64,000 nt of DNA from Enterococcus_K sp051713825 (GTDB lineage: Bacteria; Bacillota; Bacilli; Lactobacillales; Enterococcaceae): assembly GCF_051713825.1 (NCBI RefSeq), contig NZ_JBIOQR010000001.1:558001-622000 (forward strand), read 5' to 3'. The notes under the pieces are model-generated. The model saw only the letters and a list, made by a program, of their open reading frames with translations. It searched no databases and was not told the DNA's origin. Shown one piece after another: positions 54,010 to 62,400 of the stretch. Positions within the stretch are counted from its first letter, which is position 1; every line of letters starts with the position of its first letter. The position numbers and the translations under genes are program-made.

Positions 54010-54016
54010 TCATATT
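53988..54016 (+). promoter_or_regulatory. Possible promoter of the recombinase gene
   Basis: TTGATT (53988-53993), a 17-bp spacer and CATATT (54011-54016). It overlaps the minus-strand promoter-like sequence; TGATTGA and TCAATCA form an inverted repeat across both. Confidence 0.4.
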
Positions 54017-54061
54017 CAATAACTCATGTAATAAATGTATGATAGGCGGTGACCTGGGACC

Positions 54062-54089
54062 GAAAAAAACACTATCTTTGTTTTTTTCG
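54062..54089. repeat. Perfect inverted repeat upstream of the recombinase gene
   Basis: GAAAAAAAC at 54062-54070 and GTTTTTTTC at 54080-54088, with C and G extending it by one pair. It could be a weak terminator in either direction or an operator. Confidence 0.45.
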
Positions 54090-54108
54090 CCGTCAAATGA
54101 GCCGTCAA
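54088..54108 (+). repeat. Direct repeat, left copy (possible arm-type recombinase sites)
   Basis: A 21-bp sequence holding two tandem GCCGTCAA units, identical to 55334-55354. It lies just before the recombinase ribosome-binding site AAAGGA; the second unit runs into it. A related GCCGTCAGA occurs at 55600. Confidence 0.6.
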
Positions 54109-54126
54109 ATGAAAGGAATGACCTGT

Positions 54127-55221
54127 GTGGCACGTAGAGGAGAAAATATTTATAAACGAAAAGATGGACGTTGGGAGGGACGGTATATCAAAGGACGTCG
54201 CTTAAACCATCAAATTTATTATGGCTATGTCTACGCCAAAACGTTTAAAGATGTTCGGAAAAAACTGGCAATAAAGAAAAGAGAGTATCAAAATCAGCTG
54301 GTTTCTCCCAATTTGTTTACCGGGACTGTTTCCCAGTGGGTAAATAACTGGTTAGTGACGGAACTTCCTTTTCAGGTAAAAGCTTCTACTTTTTCCAGTT
54401 ATCGATACAAATTAAATAAATATATTTTGCCACATTTAGGCGAGATGCCCGTTAGAAAGGTAACCAGACAAACTATCCAATCACTGATTAATTTACTGCT
54501 GGAAGAAGGCCTTTCTGTATCGACTATTCGTACAGCCATTCAGATTTTTAAACAGTCTTTTAACCGTACGAACAAAGAAAATCATGGATACCATGCCATT
54601 TTTCAAGGATTACACTATCCATTTTCATTAAGGAAAAAAATTCGTGCGCTCTCTAAAACAGATCAACACCAGTTAGAAAAAGCTGCTGAAACTTCCGAAA
54701 ATGGGTTACCTATTTTGTTAGCCCTTCATACAGGGCTTAGAATTGGCGAAATTAGTGCATTAAAATGGGCAGATATTAATATGAAAGAAAAGAAGCTCAC
54801 CGTAACGCGAACGCTTCAACGTATATTTCGACAAGGGGCGGGTACAAAAACTGAAATCCGTGAAGAGTTTGTCAAAAGTTCCTCTTCTCATCGAATCATT
54901 CCATTAAATAAAAAGATCCTACAGTGTTTAATCCTACAAAAAGAAAAGGCCAAGGGGGACTATGTTATTGGAACAAATGGCCAGTTTATAGAACCGCGAA
55001 CCATTACTTACCAGTTCAAGAAGCTTCTCCAATCATTGAATTTTAGAAGCTTGCATTTTCATCAGCTTCGGCATACCTTTGCGACTCGTTTATTAGAGTT
55101 GGGCGCCGATGTTGCTTCGGTTAGCTCCTTATTAGGGCATCAATCTGTAAAAATGACACTTGATATCTATGTTGATTCACTTATAGGACAGCGAAAATAT
55201 TGGATTAATAAATTGGCGTAA
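54127..55221 (+). CDS. Tyrosine recombinase / integrase
   Basis: 364 residues from a GTG with AAAGGA 9 nt upstream, giving the usual family start MARRGENIYKRKDGRWEGRY. An upstream ATG would translate through the direct repeats and is unlikely. The N-terminal arm-binding domain (about 1-55) is followed by a SAM-like core-binding domain (about 65-150) and a catalytic domain with Arg205 (HTGLRIGE), Lys250, His312 and Arg315 (HQLRHTFATR), His338 (LLGHQS) and Tyr348 (LDIYVDSL). All catalytic residues are present. The gene is flanked by inverted core-type sites and lies directly before a pilus operon, so it may be an invertase, not the integrase of a lost element. Confidence 0.88.
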   Translation: MARRGENIYKRKDGRWEGRYIKGRRLNHQIYYGYVYAKTFKDVRKKLAIKKREYQNQLVSPNLFTGTVSQWVNNWLVTELPFQVKASTFSSYRYKLNKYILPHLGEMPVRKVTRQTIQSLINLLLEEGLSVSTIRTAIQIFKQSFNRTNKENHGYHAIFQGLHYPFSLRKKIRALSKTDQHQLEKAAETSENGLPILLALHTGLRIGEISALKWADINMKEKKLTVTRTLQRIFRQGAGTKTEIREEFVKSSSSHRIIPLNKKILQCLILQKEKAKGDYVIGTNGQFIEPRTITYQFKKLLQSLNFRSLHFHQLRHTFATRLLELGADVASVSSLLGHQSVKMTLDIYVDSLIGQRKYWINKLA

Positions 55222-55235
55222 AAAATCACTAGATA

Positions 55236-55296
55236 CAGCCAACAACTTTTTGTCAAATTTTTATATAACTAAAGTTATTCATAGGCTGTCTTTTGT
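55236..55296 (+). terminator. Terminator-like hairpin after the recombinase gene
   Basis: ACAGCC pairs with GGCTGT, and inside AACTTT with AAAGTT, followed by CTTTTGTT. It would shield the pilus operon from recombinase read-through in the present orientation. Confidence 0.45.
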
Positions 55297-55333
55297 TCAC
55301 TTTTTCTCTCTCTTCGTGAGACCGCCAAGTGTC

Positions 55334-55354
55334 CGCCGTCAAATGAGCCGTCAA
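55334..55354 (+). repeat. Direct repeat, right copy (possible arm-type recombinase sites)
   Basis: Identical over 21 bp to 54088-54108, same orientation; two GCCGTCAA units. Confidence 0.6.
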
Positions 55355-55382
55355 CTACTGGAAAACCCTGTAAAGTGTGGAC

Positions 55383-55440
55383 TGGTTAAGGAGTATCTTG
55401 GAATTGATTCTTCCAAGAAATAGACCTTCTTCCTTAACCA
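55383..55440 (-). repeat. Right recombinase core-type site within a larger palindrome
   Basis: The core is at 55392-55422: imperfect arm AGTATCTTGGAA, spacer TTGATTC, arm TTCCAAGAAATA. Its reverse complement equals the left site over 27 bp. The core is enclosed by a perfect 10-bp inverted repeat, TGGTTAAGGA (55383-55392) and TCCTTAACCA (55431-55440), which the left site lacks. Confidence 0.7.
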
Positions 55441-55469
55441 TACTGATAATTTGTAAAATATCAAGGAAT

Positions 55470-55504
55470 ATCTATGGGGATATAGTTCTTGCATCCATTA
55501 TAAT
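55470..55504 (+). promoter_or_regulatory. Possible pilus promoter with operator-like repeat at -35
   Basis: TATAAT at 55499-55504. At the -35 position lies ATATC-TATGGG-GATAT (55470-55485 area) in place of a TTGACA-like box. TATATCCCCAT, the inverse of this motif, also occurs inside the segment near 53953-53964. An activator-dependent promoter is possible. Confidence 0.4.
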
Positions 55505-55597
55505 CCACGCACCAAACCAATAGAAAAGGGGGGCTGAGAACAGTTTTTTTAAAAAGGGATAATTTCAACCTACACATGGGAGACAAGTGGAAAGATA

Positions 55598-55628
55598 TAG
55601 CCGTCAGATTAAATGACAGCTGTTTTTT
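55598..55628 (+). terminator. Terminator-like hairpin in the pilus leader
   Basis: AGCCGTCA pairs with TGACAGCT around GATTAAA, followed by T7. It lies about 100 bp before the major pilin gene, so it may attenuate operon transcription. Confidence 0.55.
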
Positions 55629-55644
55629 TGGGGGAGAAAAACCA

Positions 55645-55704
55645 ATGAAAAACGGATACATAGGTGTCATTTTAGTTGTCCATAAATTGGTTTACTTAGA
55701 ATAA
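55645..55704 (+). CDS. Possible 19-residue leader peptide
   Basis: An ATG with GGGGGAG 8-9 nt upstream opens a 19-codon frame (MKNGYIGVILVVHKLVYLE) directly after the hairpin and 24 bp before the major pilin ATG. It may be a leader whose translation affects the transcript, or simply chance. No homologue is known to me. Confidence 0.3.
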   Translation: MKNGYIGVILVVHKLVYLE

Positions 55705-55728
55705 AACGAGCATTGAAGGAGCGAAAAA

Positions 55729-57441
55729 ATGAAAAATAAAAAGAAAAATATACTCACAAAAGTAGTCGTTGCGACGACTTTATTTACCGCCGTTGGCGTT
55801 GTACCCGTAGGGAGTGTCTTAGAAGCCCATGCCGAAGATAAAGCTGTTTCAGCAGATGCAGTCGCAGATACAGATTCACCACGTTCAGTTACTATATGGA
55901 AATACCAAGTAAAGGATGCATCAGAGTTAGGGAATCGTGGAGATGGAACGTTTGATCCTACCGTAGATAAAGACGTGATTCCAGGCATTAAATTTAAAGT
56001 GCAGCGCGTTACACCCATCGTTGGTGGAAACTCACTAACGAATCCAAGAGAACAAAAAGAAGGAACGGATTATACCATTGATACCACTTTTACAGAACAA
56101 ACGATTACTACGGACGCTTTTGGGAAAGCGGTACTTGATTTGGGTGTTGGGCGTACCAACGACGGGGTGTATCTGATTACAGAGTTGCCTGATGATCGGG
56201 CAGATTTAACGTCAACGGATGGCAAAAAAGTCGAAACACCTGCGGATCCATTCTTTGTCTATGTTCCTCAAACCGATCGCAAAGATACAGGGAAATTGAT
56301 TTATGACGTACAAGTTCAACCAAAAAACATTTTGGAAAGTTTGGTGGATCCAGATAAAACGATTGAAAATGAGAAGGGCCATTCGATTCAAGCCGGACAA
56401 GATTTTGAGTGGGAATTGACGGCAAAAATTCCAGCAGGGCTATGGCAAGTCGCAGCACAGAGTGGAGAAATTGATGTGTACGATGCCAATGGAATGATTA
56501 CCGGTACGTATAACATGGTGGAGGGACAACCGATTGTGATTAAAGATGATACAGGGTTGTTACAACCAAACTTCTCCATGACGGATAAACTAGACAGTCA
56601 ATTAACGTACAACGATGGCAGTGCCAAGGTTCAAGTAAAAAAAGGGGATACGGGCGCTTGGGAAGACCTAGTACCAGGAGAGTACACAGTCTCCTTTGAT
56701 GCGGCAACCAACACGTTGAAAACGATGTTAACAGAGGCTGGACTCACAAAAGTTGGCACAACATCAAATGGCTACACAGATATTCAAACCATTTTCACTA
56801 CAAAAGTTGCCGAAGGCTGGAACGGACTTTTAGAAAATACCTTCACCATTGACTATCAAGTTCCAGGACAAAAACCAAAAACCGTGACACCGCCAGAAGA
56901 AGAAAAACCAAAATTTTATACCGGCGGGTTTGATATCGAGAAAACAGGAGAAGATACCAACGCTGTATTAGCTGGGGCAGAATTCATGATTGCCTTGACA
57001 AAAGAAGACGCAGAAGCAGGGAAGTTCTTAGCCAGTGATGGAAAAGCCTATGACAAAGAGGCGACTTTACCTGAGGGTGTAACCTTCCAATTAGCGACAT
57101 CGGATGCATCCGGTCGCGCAGAATTTAATGGGCTAGCCCTTGATTGGGAAGATAAAAATGGGGATAAACTTGTTCAGGAAGAAGAAGTCAGCCGCAGTTA
57201 TTGGGTAGTGGAAACCAAAGCACCCGAGGGGTATGAATTATTAAAAGCGCCTGTAGAAGTAGAGGTGACCTTATCTACAGCGGATGATACATTGGTTGAA
57301 TTGAATATTGTGGATAAACCAAAAACCAACTTACCATTTACTGGGGGCGAAGGAACAACGTTATTGATTGCGATTGCCTTGGGTGCGATTACGATAGGTA
57401 CGGTAGCAATTGCGATTGATAAAAAACGTCGGAAAGCCTAA
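55729..57441 (+). CDS. Major pilin subunit, SpaH/EbpB family
   Basis: 570 residues. The signal peptide ends after AHA (about residue 35). The pilin motif is YDVQVQPKN with Lys199, which would be the nucleophile joined to the next subunit by the class C sortase. An N-terminal pilin domain and a C-terminal Cna-B domain (about 400-530) follow, the latter with E-box Glu495 in YWVVETKAPEGYELL for the isopeptide bond. The sorting signal LPFTG (535-539) is followed by a membrane helix and KKRRKA. GAAGGAG precedes the ATG. It is the first gene of the pilus operon and would form the shaft. Confidence 0.92.
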   Translation: MKNKKKNILTKVVVATTLFTAVGVVPVGSVLEAHAEDKAVSADAVADTDSPRSVTIWKYQVKDASELGNRGDGTFDPTVDKDVIPGIKFKVQRVTPIVGGNSLTNPREQKEGTDYTIDTTFTEQTITTDAFGKAVLDLGVGRTNDGVYLITELPDDRADLTSTDGKKVETPADPFFVYVPQTDRKDTGKLIYDVQVQPKNILESLVDPDKTIENEKGHSIQAGQDFEWELTAKIPAGLWQVAAQSGEIDVYDANGMITGTYNMVEGQPIVIKDDTGLLQPNFSMTDKLDSQLTYNDGSAKVQVKKGDTGAWEDLVPGEYTVSFDAATNTLKTMLTEAGLTKVGTTSNGYTDIQTIFTTKVAEGWNGLLENTFTIDYQVPGQKPKTVTPPEEEKPKFYTGGFDIEKTGEDTNAVLAGAEFMIALTKEDAEAGKFLASDGKAYDKEATLPEGVTFQLATSDASGRAEFNGLALDWEDKNGDKLVQEEEVSRSYWVVETKAPEGYELLKAPVEVEVTLSTADDTLVELNIVDKPKTNLPFTGGEGTTLLIAIALGAITIGTVAIAIDKKRRKA

Positions 57442-57470
57442 TGGATGATGCATGAAAGGATGGGTAGACG

Positions 57471-60400
57471 ATGCGAAAAACAACACAATTCAAGCAGGTA
57501 GTCGCCGTTCTCCTTCCAATTTTCTTTCTTTTAGGGATGGTTCTCACCTTCCCTAAAGGAGAGAGTTTAAAAGCCGATGATTCTGAACAGCCTTTTGCGA
57601 AGGTGAAGCTCGCAGGGAAGACAGAAACGTTGACCGATCGTTTTGTGAAAGAAGAGCTGGTGAAAGTAGTGTTGATAGGAAAGAAAACAACATTGCTTCA
57701 ATTACCGGACCATGCCTCTTATGACGTTTATCAAACCACAGAAGAAGGGACTCGATTCGCTATTGCAGAGAAACGAGTCACGGATGTCGATGAATTATTG
57801 AAGAAACAAGCTTCTGAAGCGGAACCTACGACAAGTGAATCTCAAGAGACAGAAGCCTCTTCTACAAAAGAGACCGAATCGGCTGAGATGCTTGAAGAAG
57901 GGATTGAGCCAGCACTTTTTCATGTTGCTTCAGAAAACGGCAAAGGGAAGACCTATTTTCAAGTAGTCGAAGGAAAAGCACTCACGTTCACGATTGAACG
58001 AAAATCAATGGAAGAAATCCCCCTCATTTTGACCTCTGCCCAAGAGGAGGAGAGGAGCCAGCGGCTTTTTACATTCGAATCAGTGGCGTCTACTGAAACT
58101 ACTCACTCTTCTAAAGAGATACATTCGTCAGAAACAAGCGAACAAATGGAGACATCAACAAAAGCGCCTGTTGTATCAGAAAATACGTCAGAGACTAGTT
58201 CTGAAGCTGGAAAACAGAAACAATCAATGAGTTCTTCTGAGGAAACGAAGCCGCATTCGAAAGAGTCTCCAAAACAACAGGGAACAGAAACACCAGAAAT
58301 CTATAATCATGTGTCAGAGGTGGAAACAAAACCAACGAAAAAGACGTTAGACGAATTAACTTCGGCAAATTACAAAGAAGCAGACTCGTTAAAAACACCT
58401 CTATTTTTTGGGAAGGAACCAAAAGCTATCAACAAATCTGATGCTGATTCACCAATCATTATTCGGGATGCCAAACTAACTACGAAAACAGGAACGGCTG
58501 ATTTTGACGCCAATAACGACCCTGGGAATGATGCAGGAGAAGACAACGATCTTGTCCGAACCTTCGATCAGATTGGGTATTTGGTTTCCTTTTCCATTCA
58601 AAACACCAAAGTAGATACGGAATATACTGATATTCGCTATCGGGTGATTACAGAAATGCCCAATGCGGTGGAGGTAACGAACACTGTTCCGCGAAACAAT
58701 GGAGAAATTGCGAATGGCACGTATATTGATAGGCCGACAGAAGATGGTTCAAAGGTTTCAGAAGGAGTAATGGAATCGGTCATTACTGATTCTGGCCAAG
58801 TTTTTGTGCCTATCATTTTAAATGTTTATGGAGCCATTCATGGGCAACAAATTCAACCAACGATTCAATTGGAGATTGTGGAAGCCAAAAATGTTAAGAC
58901 AGGTGAGGTAGAAACCTTCAATAAAAAGTATGATTTGAATGAGTTACCCAATTTAAAAACCCCTATCACTAAAGTCTCTGCGAAGCCTTCGGTAGGCATT
59001 CGATTGTTTCAGGGAGATGTCAAAGATAGTTCTGTATTTGGTGTAACTAATTCCAATATTAATGCTTATGATGTAGGTGTTGTGACAGTATTACAGCCAT
59101 TACCCGGAAGAAACGATTATAAAGGATCGACGTTTCCAACAGGACCTATTACCTACCAAATTAAACAAAAAGGGGCTTATCAAATTGGAGCAAATGCTGA
59201 GCAAGCAATGACAACTGCCCAATATAGCCCGTTTTCAATGAAAGCTTATTCTCCAGCCATCAATGACCGTAGCAAAGCAGATTGGAAAAAAAGCGGGACC
59301 GTAGATACTTCTAAATTTGTTCGACCTTTAAATATACCAAATGCCAACACCAAAAAAATCTATACTTCCCAACCCACAGAAGATTTGTCTCAAATAGGGG
59401 TCTATTCTTCAGGTTCATTCAGTAATACAGATAGTAACTATGTAACCGATGTTAAAAATAGTGATTATGTAGGTGTTTTAAATCCGTATACCTATAACAT
59501 GACTGGAAATCGAACCTCCGCAGCTATGGATAAAGCTTTTTCAAGTATGGAACTCATCTATCAATGGGATAAGACGACTACCTATAATACTGGAATAAAA
59601 AATAAGTGGACACAATACAGAATAGGGTTATCTGTAGAATCAGTTTCATATGACGGAATCACAATAAGTAATGATTCGACGGTATGGTTCCAAGACGTAG
59701 TTACTCCCCCAGGGTCATACGGAAGTTCTCCCAATATTGGTGTGCCAACAGTTGGAGGTGTCTATGGCACTAGATGGGGAGAAAAATATTCATCCGCATC
59801 AGTAGGGAAAACAACTGTTGAAACAGGTGTTGGAAATGCGCAGGTTTCACAGGGACAAAAGGCAGCTCTTTTTGACTATGCTAAAACAACAAATACTACT
59901 ATTGTAAAAGAATCTGAACATATTTTGATGTGGGATCCGAGTGCATTTAAATTTGATATGACAAGAACTGCTTATGGAAATCCATATACAATCAAGAATA
60001 TAGTTGAAACTTATCAATATGGTGTTCCCATAACACCTGATAAAACCTCGCCTTATACAATGCAAGTAGGAAAAGTAGCCGATAACAAAAAATTATACAC
60101 ATGGTATGACACCCCTGAAGAAGCATCTTCAAATGGGGAAATTGGGGCAGTTACTTATAAAGCAACATTTGATCATGATCCAGATCAGTCTGTATGGGCT
60201 AGTAAATACTTACAAACAGGACCTTTGATACCAGTTACTGTTATTGCGAAACCAGGAAGTAAGACCCCAAAGGGGAACCCGATTGTTATTTTAGCTGCCC
60301 ATCAATTTTTAGACAAGAATGGGGATATGCTTTATGAAGGTCCGAATGAAGGATTGGATCATCCAGGTAAGAGTGGATATTATACTAGTGATAAAAAGTA

Positions 60401-62399
60401 TGGAACGTACGTGCCTTCTACGTTTGATTCTTCTGGAAATCTTCTGACAAAAAATATGGAATATTGGAATTACATTGGAGATACTATATTTGTTAAAAAT
60501 ATGGCTATTACCACGAAAACAGAGGTCGTTAAGTCACTCTATCAATCAAATGAGGATATTGACATCAAAGTGACTGGTGTCATGACAGGAAGTGACACAG
60601 TGACTTATGATGGCGCCCTCACCACTACCTTACCAAAGGGAATCTCCTACAAACCCAAGACGTCAACGGATGCTACCGGAAATCCACTTCCAGAGCCTAT
60701 TGTTACGTCTGATGCAAATGGGACGACCACTCTTCGTTGGGTATTTTCTAAGTTATCAAATGACCAACGACAAAAAGGGATTGAAGTGAATTTTCAGGCA
60801 ACTTCTGATTTTACTCAGCTAACCTTTAAGGACAGCGGGTACACAAATAGTTTGGTTGTAAAAACCGTTGGAGAAATGTGGGTTAATGGGGATCCGTCTT
60901 TGAGCGATACCAGTGTAGAAGGTGTTCGTGCTTCCCAAGATGATTTTATTGAACTCTTAATTCAACAACTTATTTTGAGTAAGAAGGCAGATAAACCGTC
61001 GATTGAGGTAGGAGACATCGATCCTGTAGGAATAGATAATCGCCTGACGTACACGGTGAAGATGGTGAATAATAGCGCAGGGCCGCTTCCGAATGTGAAG
61101 TTGTTGGATGTTCTGCCTTATGATGGTGATTCTCGCGGGACGAAGTTCAAAGGAACCTATACTGTGGAATCGGTCAAAGTCAATGATCCCTCTTCAAAAA
61201 TTAGTTATACGACGACCTCGGTCGATGAACAGATGGACCCCAATGATGTCACTGGGTGGACCGATTATACCGGAGGGGCAGCGAGTAAAAATGCCAAAGG
61301 GATTTTAGTTTCCACCCCTTCGTTGGCTGTTGGACAGACCGTTGAATTGACCATTACCTTAAAACCAATCGGGCAAAAAGCGGGAGATGTTTTGGTGAAT
61401 GACGCAGGGATGAATTCAGACTTGCATCTACCTGTCAATTCACAAGCGGTATGGACACGGGTCTATGGACGTGACCTATCGGGGATTGTCTGGTATGACG
61501 ACAACTATGATGGCTTGATTGGGCATAGGGCAAATGGTTCTCCAGAGCTTTTCGCAAAGAATATTCCAGTGAAGCTCTACCGGTCGAGTTTGTCAGATAC
61601 GGCGTATAAAGACCAATTAGTGGAAGCTAGTTTGACAGGGGAGAAATTTGTCGATGCATCGGGGAACTCACTGGTTCAAACAGATACCAATGGTTTCTAT
61701 ACATTCGCAAATCTTCCAGAAGGAACGTATGTCGCAGAATTCATAATTGGAGAGAAAGTGGTAAAAAAAGAAGTTCAAATCACTACTCCCGAGGTGGGAG
61801 ACGACCCAACGAAAAATTCGAAGGCGAGTCAAGAAACCTATAAAACACCTGGGTATCTCCAGCCTCTCTTAGCTGATTTGCCAGAAAAAACCACACCTAC
61901 AGATTCTGTGCATCATATTACGGATGTCAATCTTGGGTTAATTCGTTCGTCAACCATTCGGTTGTTTAAATATGCTTCTGGTACCGCTGTGGATGCGAAT
62001 AAAGACGGCGTGCTAAGTGACGTAGAAAAAGCGACAGGGACGCCTCTGGCAGGCGCAGAGTTTACCATTTACCAAGAGGGGAAAGCGCTAGGAACAGCTG
62101 TCACCGATAGTAAAGGCTTCTTAACGTTTGACTTCTTCTTTAGAGGAACGTATACGCTGATTGAAACGAAAGCGCCAGATGGCTATGAATTAGTGAAACA
62201 TCCGATTGAGGTGGAAATTTCAGAAGGAAACGAGACCATTCTATTGTATCAAGAAGATGAGCCACTAACGAAGCTTCCTTATACAGGTGGAAATGGGCCC
62301 GTTCGCCTGTTTCTTCTTACCTCTGCGAGCCTCTTCCTGATAGGGTTAATAGGAATTGCCTGGTACTATCGAACACCAAAACAGAAAGGAGAACGGTAA
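57471..62399 (+). CDS. Large LPXTG-anchored pilus adhesin
   Basis: 1642 residues. A signal peptide (to about residue 35) precedes a Ser/Thr/Glu-rich low-complexity stretch (about 115-310). A long beta-rich adhesive region without recognised domain (about 330-1130) follows, then a DUF11-like stalk (LSKKADKPSIEVGDIDPVGIDNRLTYTVKMVNNSAGPLPNVKLLDVLP), an SdrD-B-like module (LSGIVWYDDNYDGLIG...TDTNGFYTFANLPEGTYVAEF) and a Cna-B domain with E-box in IETKAPDGYELV. The sorting signal is LPYTG at 1602-1606. By size and layout it is the tip adhesin of the pilus. It lies 30 bp after the major pilin gene. The ligand is unknown. Confidence 0.88.
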   Translation: MRKTTQFKQVVAVLLPIFFLLGMVLTFPKGESLKADDSEQPFAKVKLAGKTETLTDRFVKEELVKVVLIGKKTTLLQLPDHASYDVYQTTEEGTRFAIAEKRVTDVDELLKKQASEAEPTTSESQETEASSTKETESAEMLEEGIEPALFHVASENGKGKTYFQVVEGKALTFTIERKSMEEIPLILTSAQEEERSQRLFTFESVASTETTHSSKEIHSSETSEQMETSTKAPVVSENTSETSSEAGKQKQSMSSSEETKPHSKESPKQQGTETPEIYNHVSEVETKPTKKTLDELTSANYKEADSLKTPLFFGKEPKAINKSDADSPIIIRDAKLTTKTGTADFDANNDPGNDAGEDNDLVRTFDQIGYLVSFSIQNTKVDTEYTDIRYRVITEMPNAVEVTNTVPRNNGEIANGTYIDRPTEDGSKVSEGVMESVITDSGQVFVPIILNVYGAIHGQQIQPTIQLEIVEAKNVKTGEVETFNKKYDLNELPNLKTPITKVSAKPSVGIRLFQGDVKDSSVFGVTNSNINAYDVGVVTVLQPLPGRNDYKGSTFPTGPITYQIKQKGAYQIGANAEQAMTTAQYSPFSMKAYSPAINDRSKADWKKSGTVDTSKFVRPLNIPNANTKKIYTSQPTEDLSQIGVYSSGSFSNTDSNYVTDVKNSDYVGVLNPYTYNMTGNRTSAAMDKAFSSMELIYQWDKTTTYNTGIKNKWTQYRIGLSVESVSYDGITISNDSTVWFQDVVTPPGSYGSSPNIGVPTVGGVYGTRWGEKYSSASVGKTTVETGVGNAQVSQGQKAALFDYAKTTNTTIVKESEHILMWDPSAFKFDMTRTAYGNPYTIKNIVETYQYGVPITPDKTSPYTMQVGKVADNKKLYTWYDTPEEASSNGEIGAVTYKATFDHDPDQSVWASKYLQTGPLIPVTVIAKPGSKTPKGNPIVILAAHQFLDKNGDMLYEGPNEGLDHPGKSGYYTSDKKYGTYVPSTFDSSGNLLTKNMEYWNYIGDTIFVKNMAITTKTEVVKSLYQSNEDIDIKVTGVMTGSDTVTYDGALTTTLPKGISYKPKTSTDATGNPLPEPIVTSDANGTTTLRWVFSKLSNDQRQKGIEVNFQATSDFTQLTFKDSGYTNSLVVKTVGEMWVNGDPSLSDTSVEGVRASQDDFIELLIQQLILSKKADKPSIEVGDIDPVGIDNRLTYTVKMVNNSAGPLPNVKLLDVLPYDGDSRGTKFKGTYTVESVKVNDPSSKISYTTTSVDEQMDPNDVTGWTDYTGGAASKNAKGILVSTPSLAVGQTVELTITLKPIGQKAGDVLVNDAGMNSDLHLPVNSQAVWTRVYGRDLSGIVWYDDNYDGLIGHRANGSPELFAKNIPVKLYRSSLSDTAYKDQLVEASLTGEKFVDASGNSLVQTDTNGFYTFANLPEGTYVAEFIIGEKVVKKEVQITTPEVGDDPTKNSKASQETYKTPGYLQPLLADLPEKTTPTDSVHHITDVNLGLIRSSTIRLFKYASGTAVDANKDGVLSDVEKATGTPLAGAEFTIYQEGKALGTAVTDSKGFLTFDFFFRGTYTLIETKAPDGYELVKHPIEVEISEGNETILLYQEDEPLTKLPYTGGNGPVRLFLLTSASLFLIGLIGIAWYYRTPKQKGER

Positions 62400-62400
62400 T

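Noticed and set aside
54049..54126. N-terminal extension of the recombinase (start at 54049, 54097 or 54109)
   Set aside because: The extension reads through an inverted repeat and the direct repeats and lacks a ribosome-binding site; GTG 54127 has AAAGGA at good spacing and gives the family-like start.
53898..55422. Interpretation of the two core sites as attL/attR of an integrated element
   Set aside because: The sites are in inverted, not direct, orientation; recombination would invert and not excise. The direct 21-bp repeats look like binding sites because they consist of tandem short units and overlap the gene's ribosome-binding site.
44653..55440. Whole IS-rich region as a prophage or conjugative element
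   Set aside because: Only an arpU-like gene, a toxin-antitoxin pair and a recombinase are present; no structural, replication or transfer genes, and no pair of direct attachment repeats spans the region.
60607..60789. Short plus-strand frame inside the adhesin gene
   Set aside because: It lies in another frame within a long coding sequence and has no independent support.
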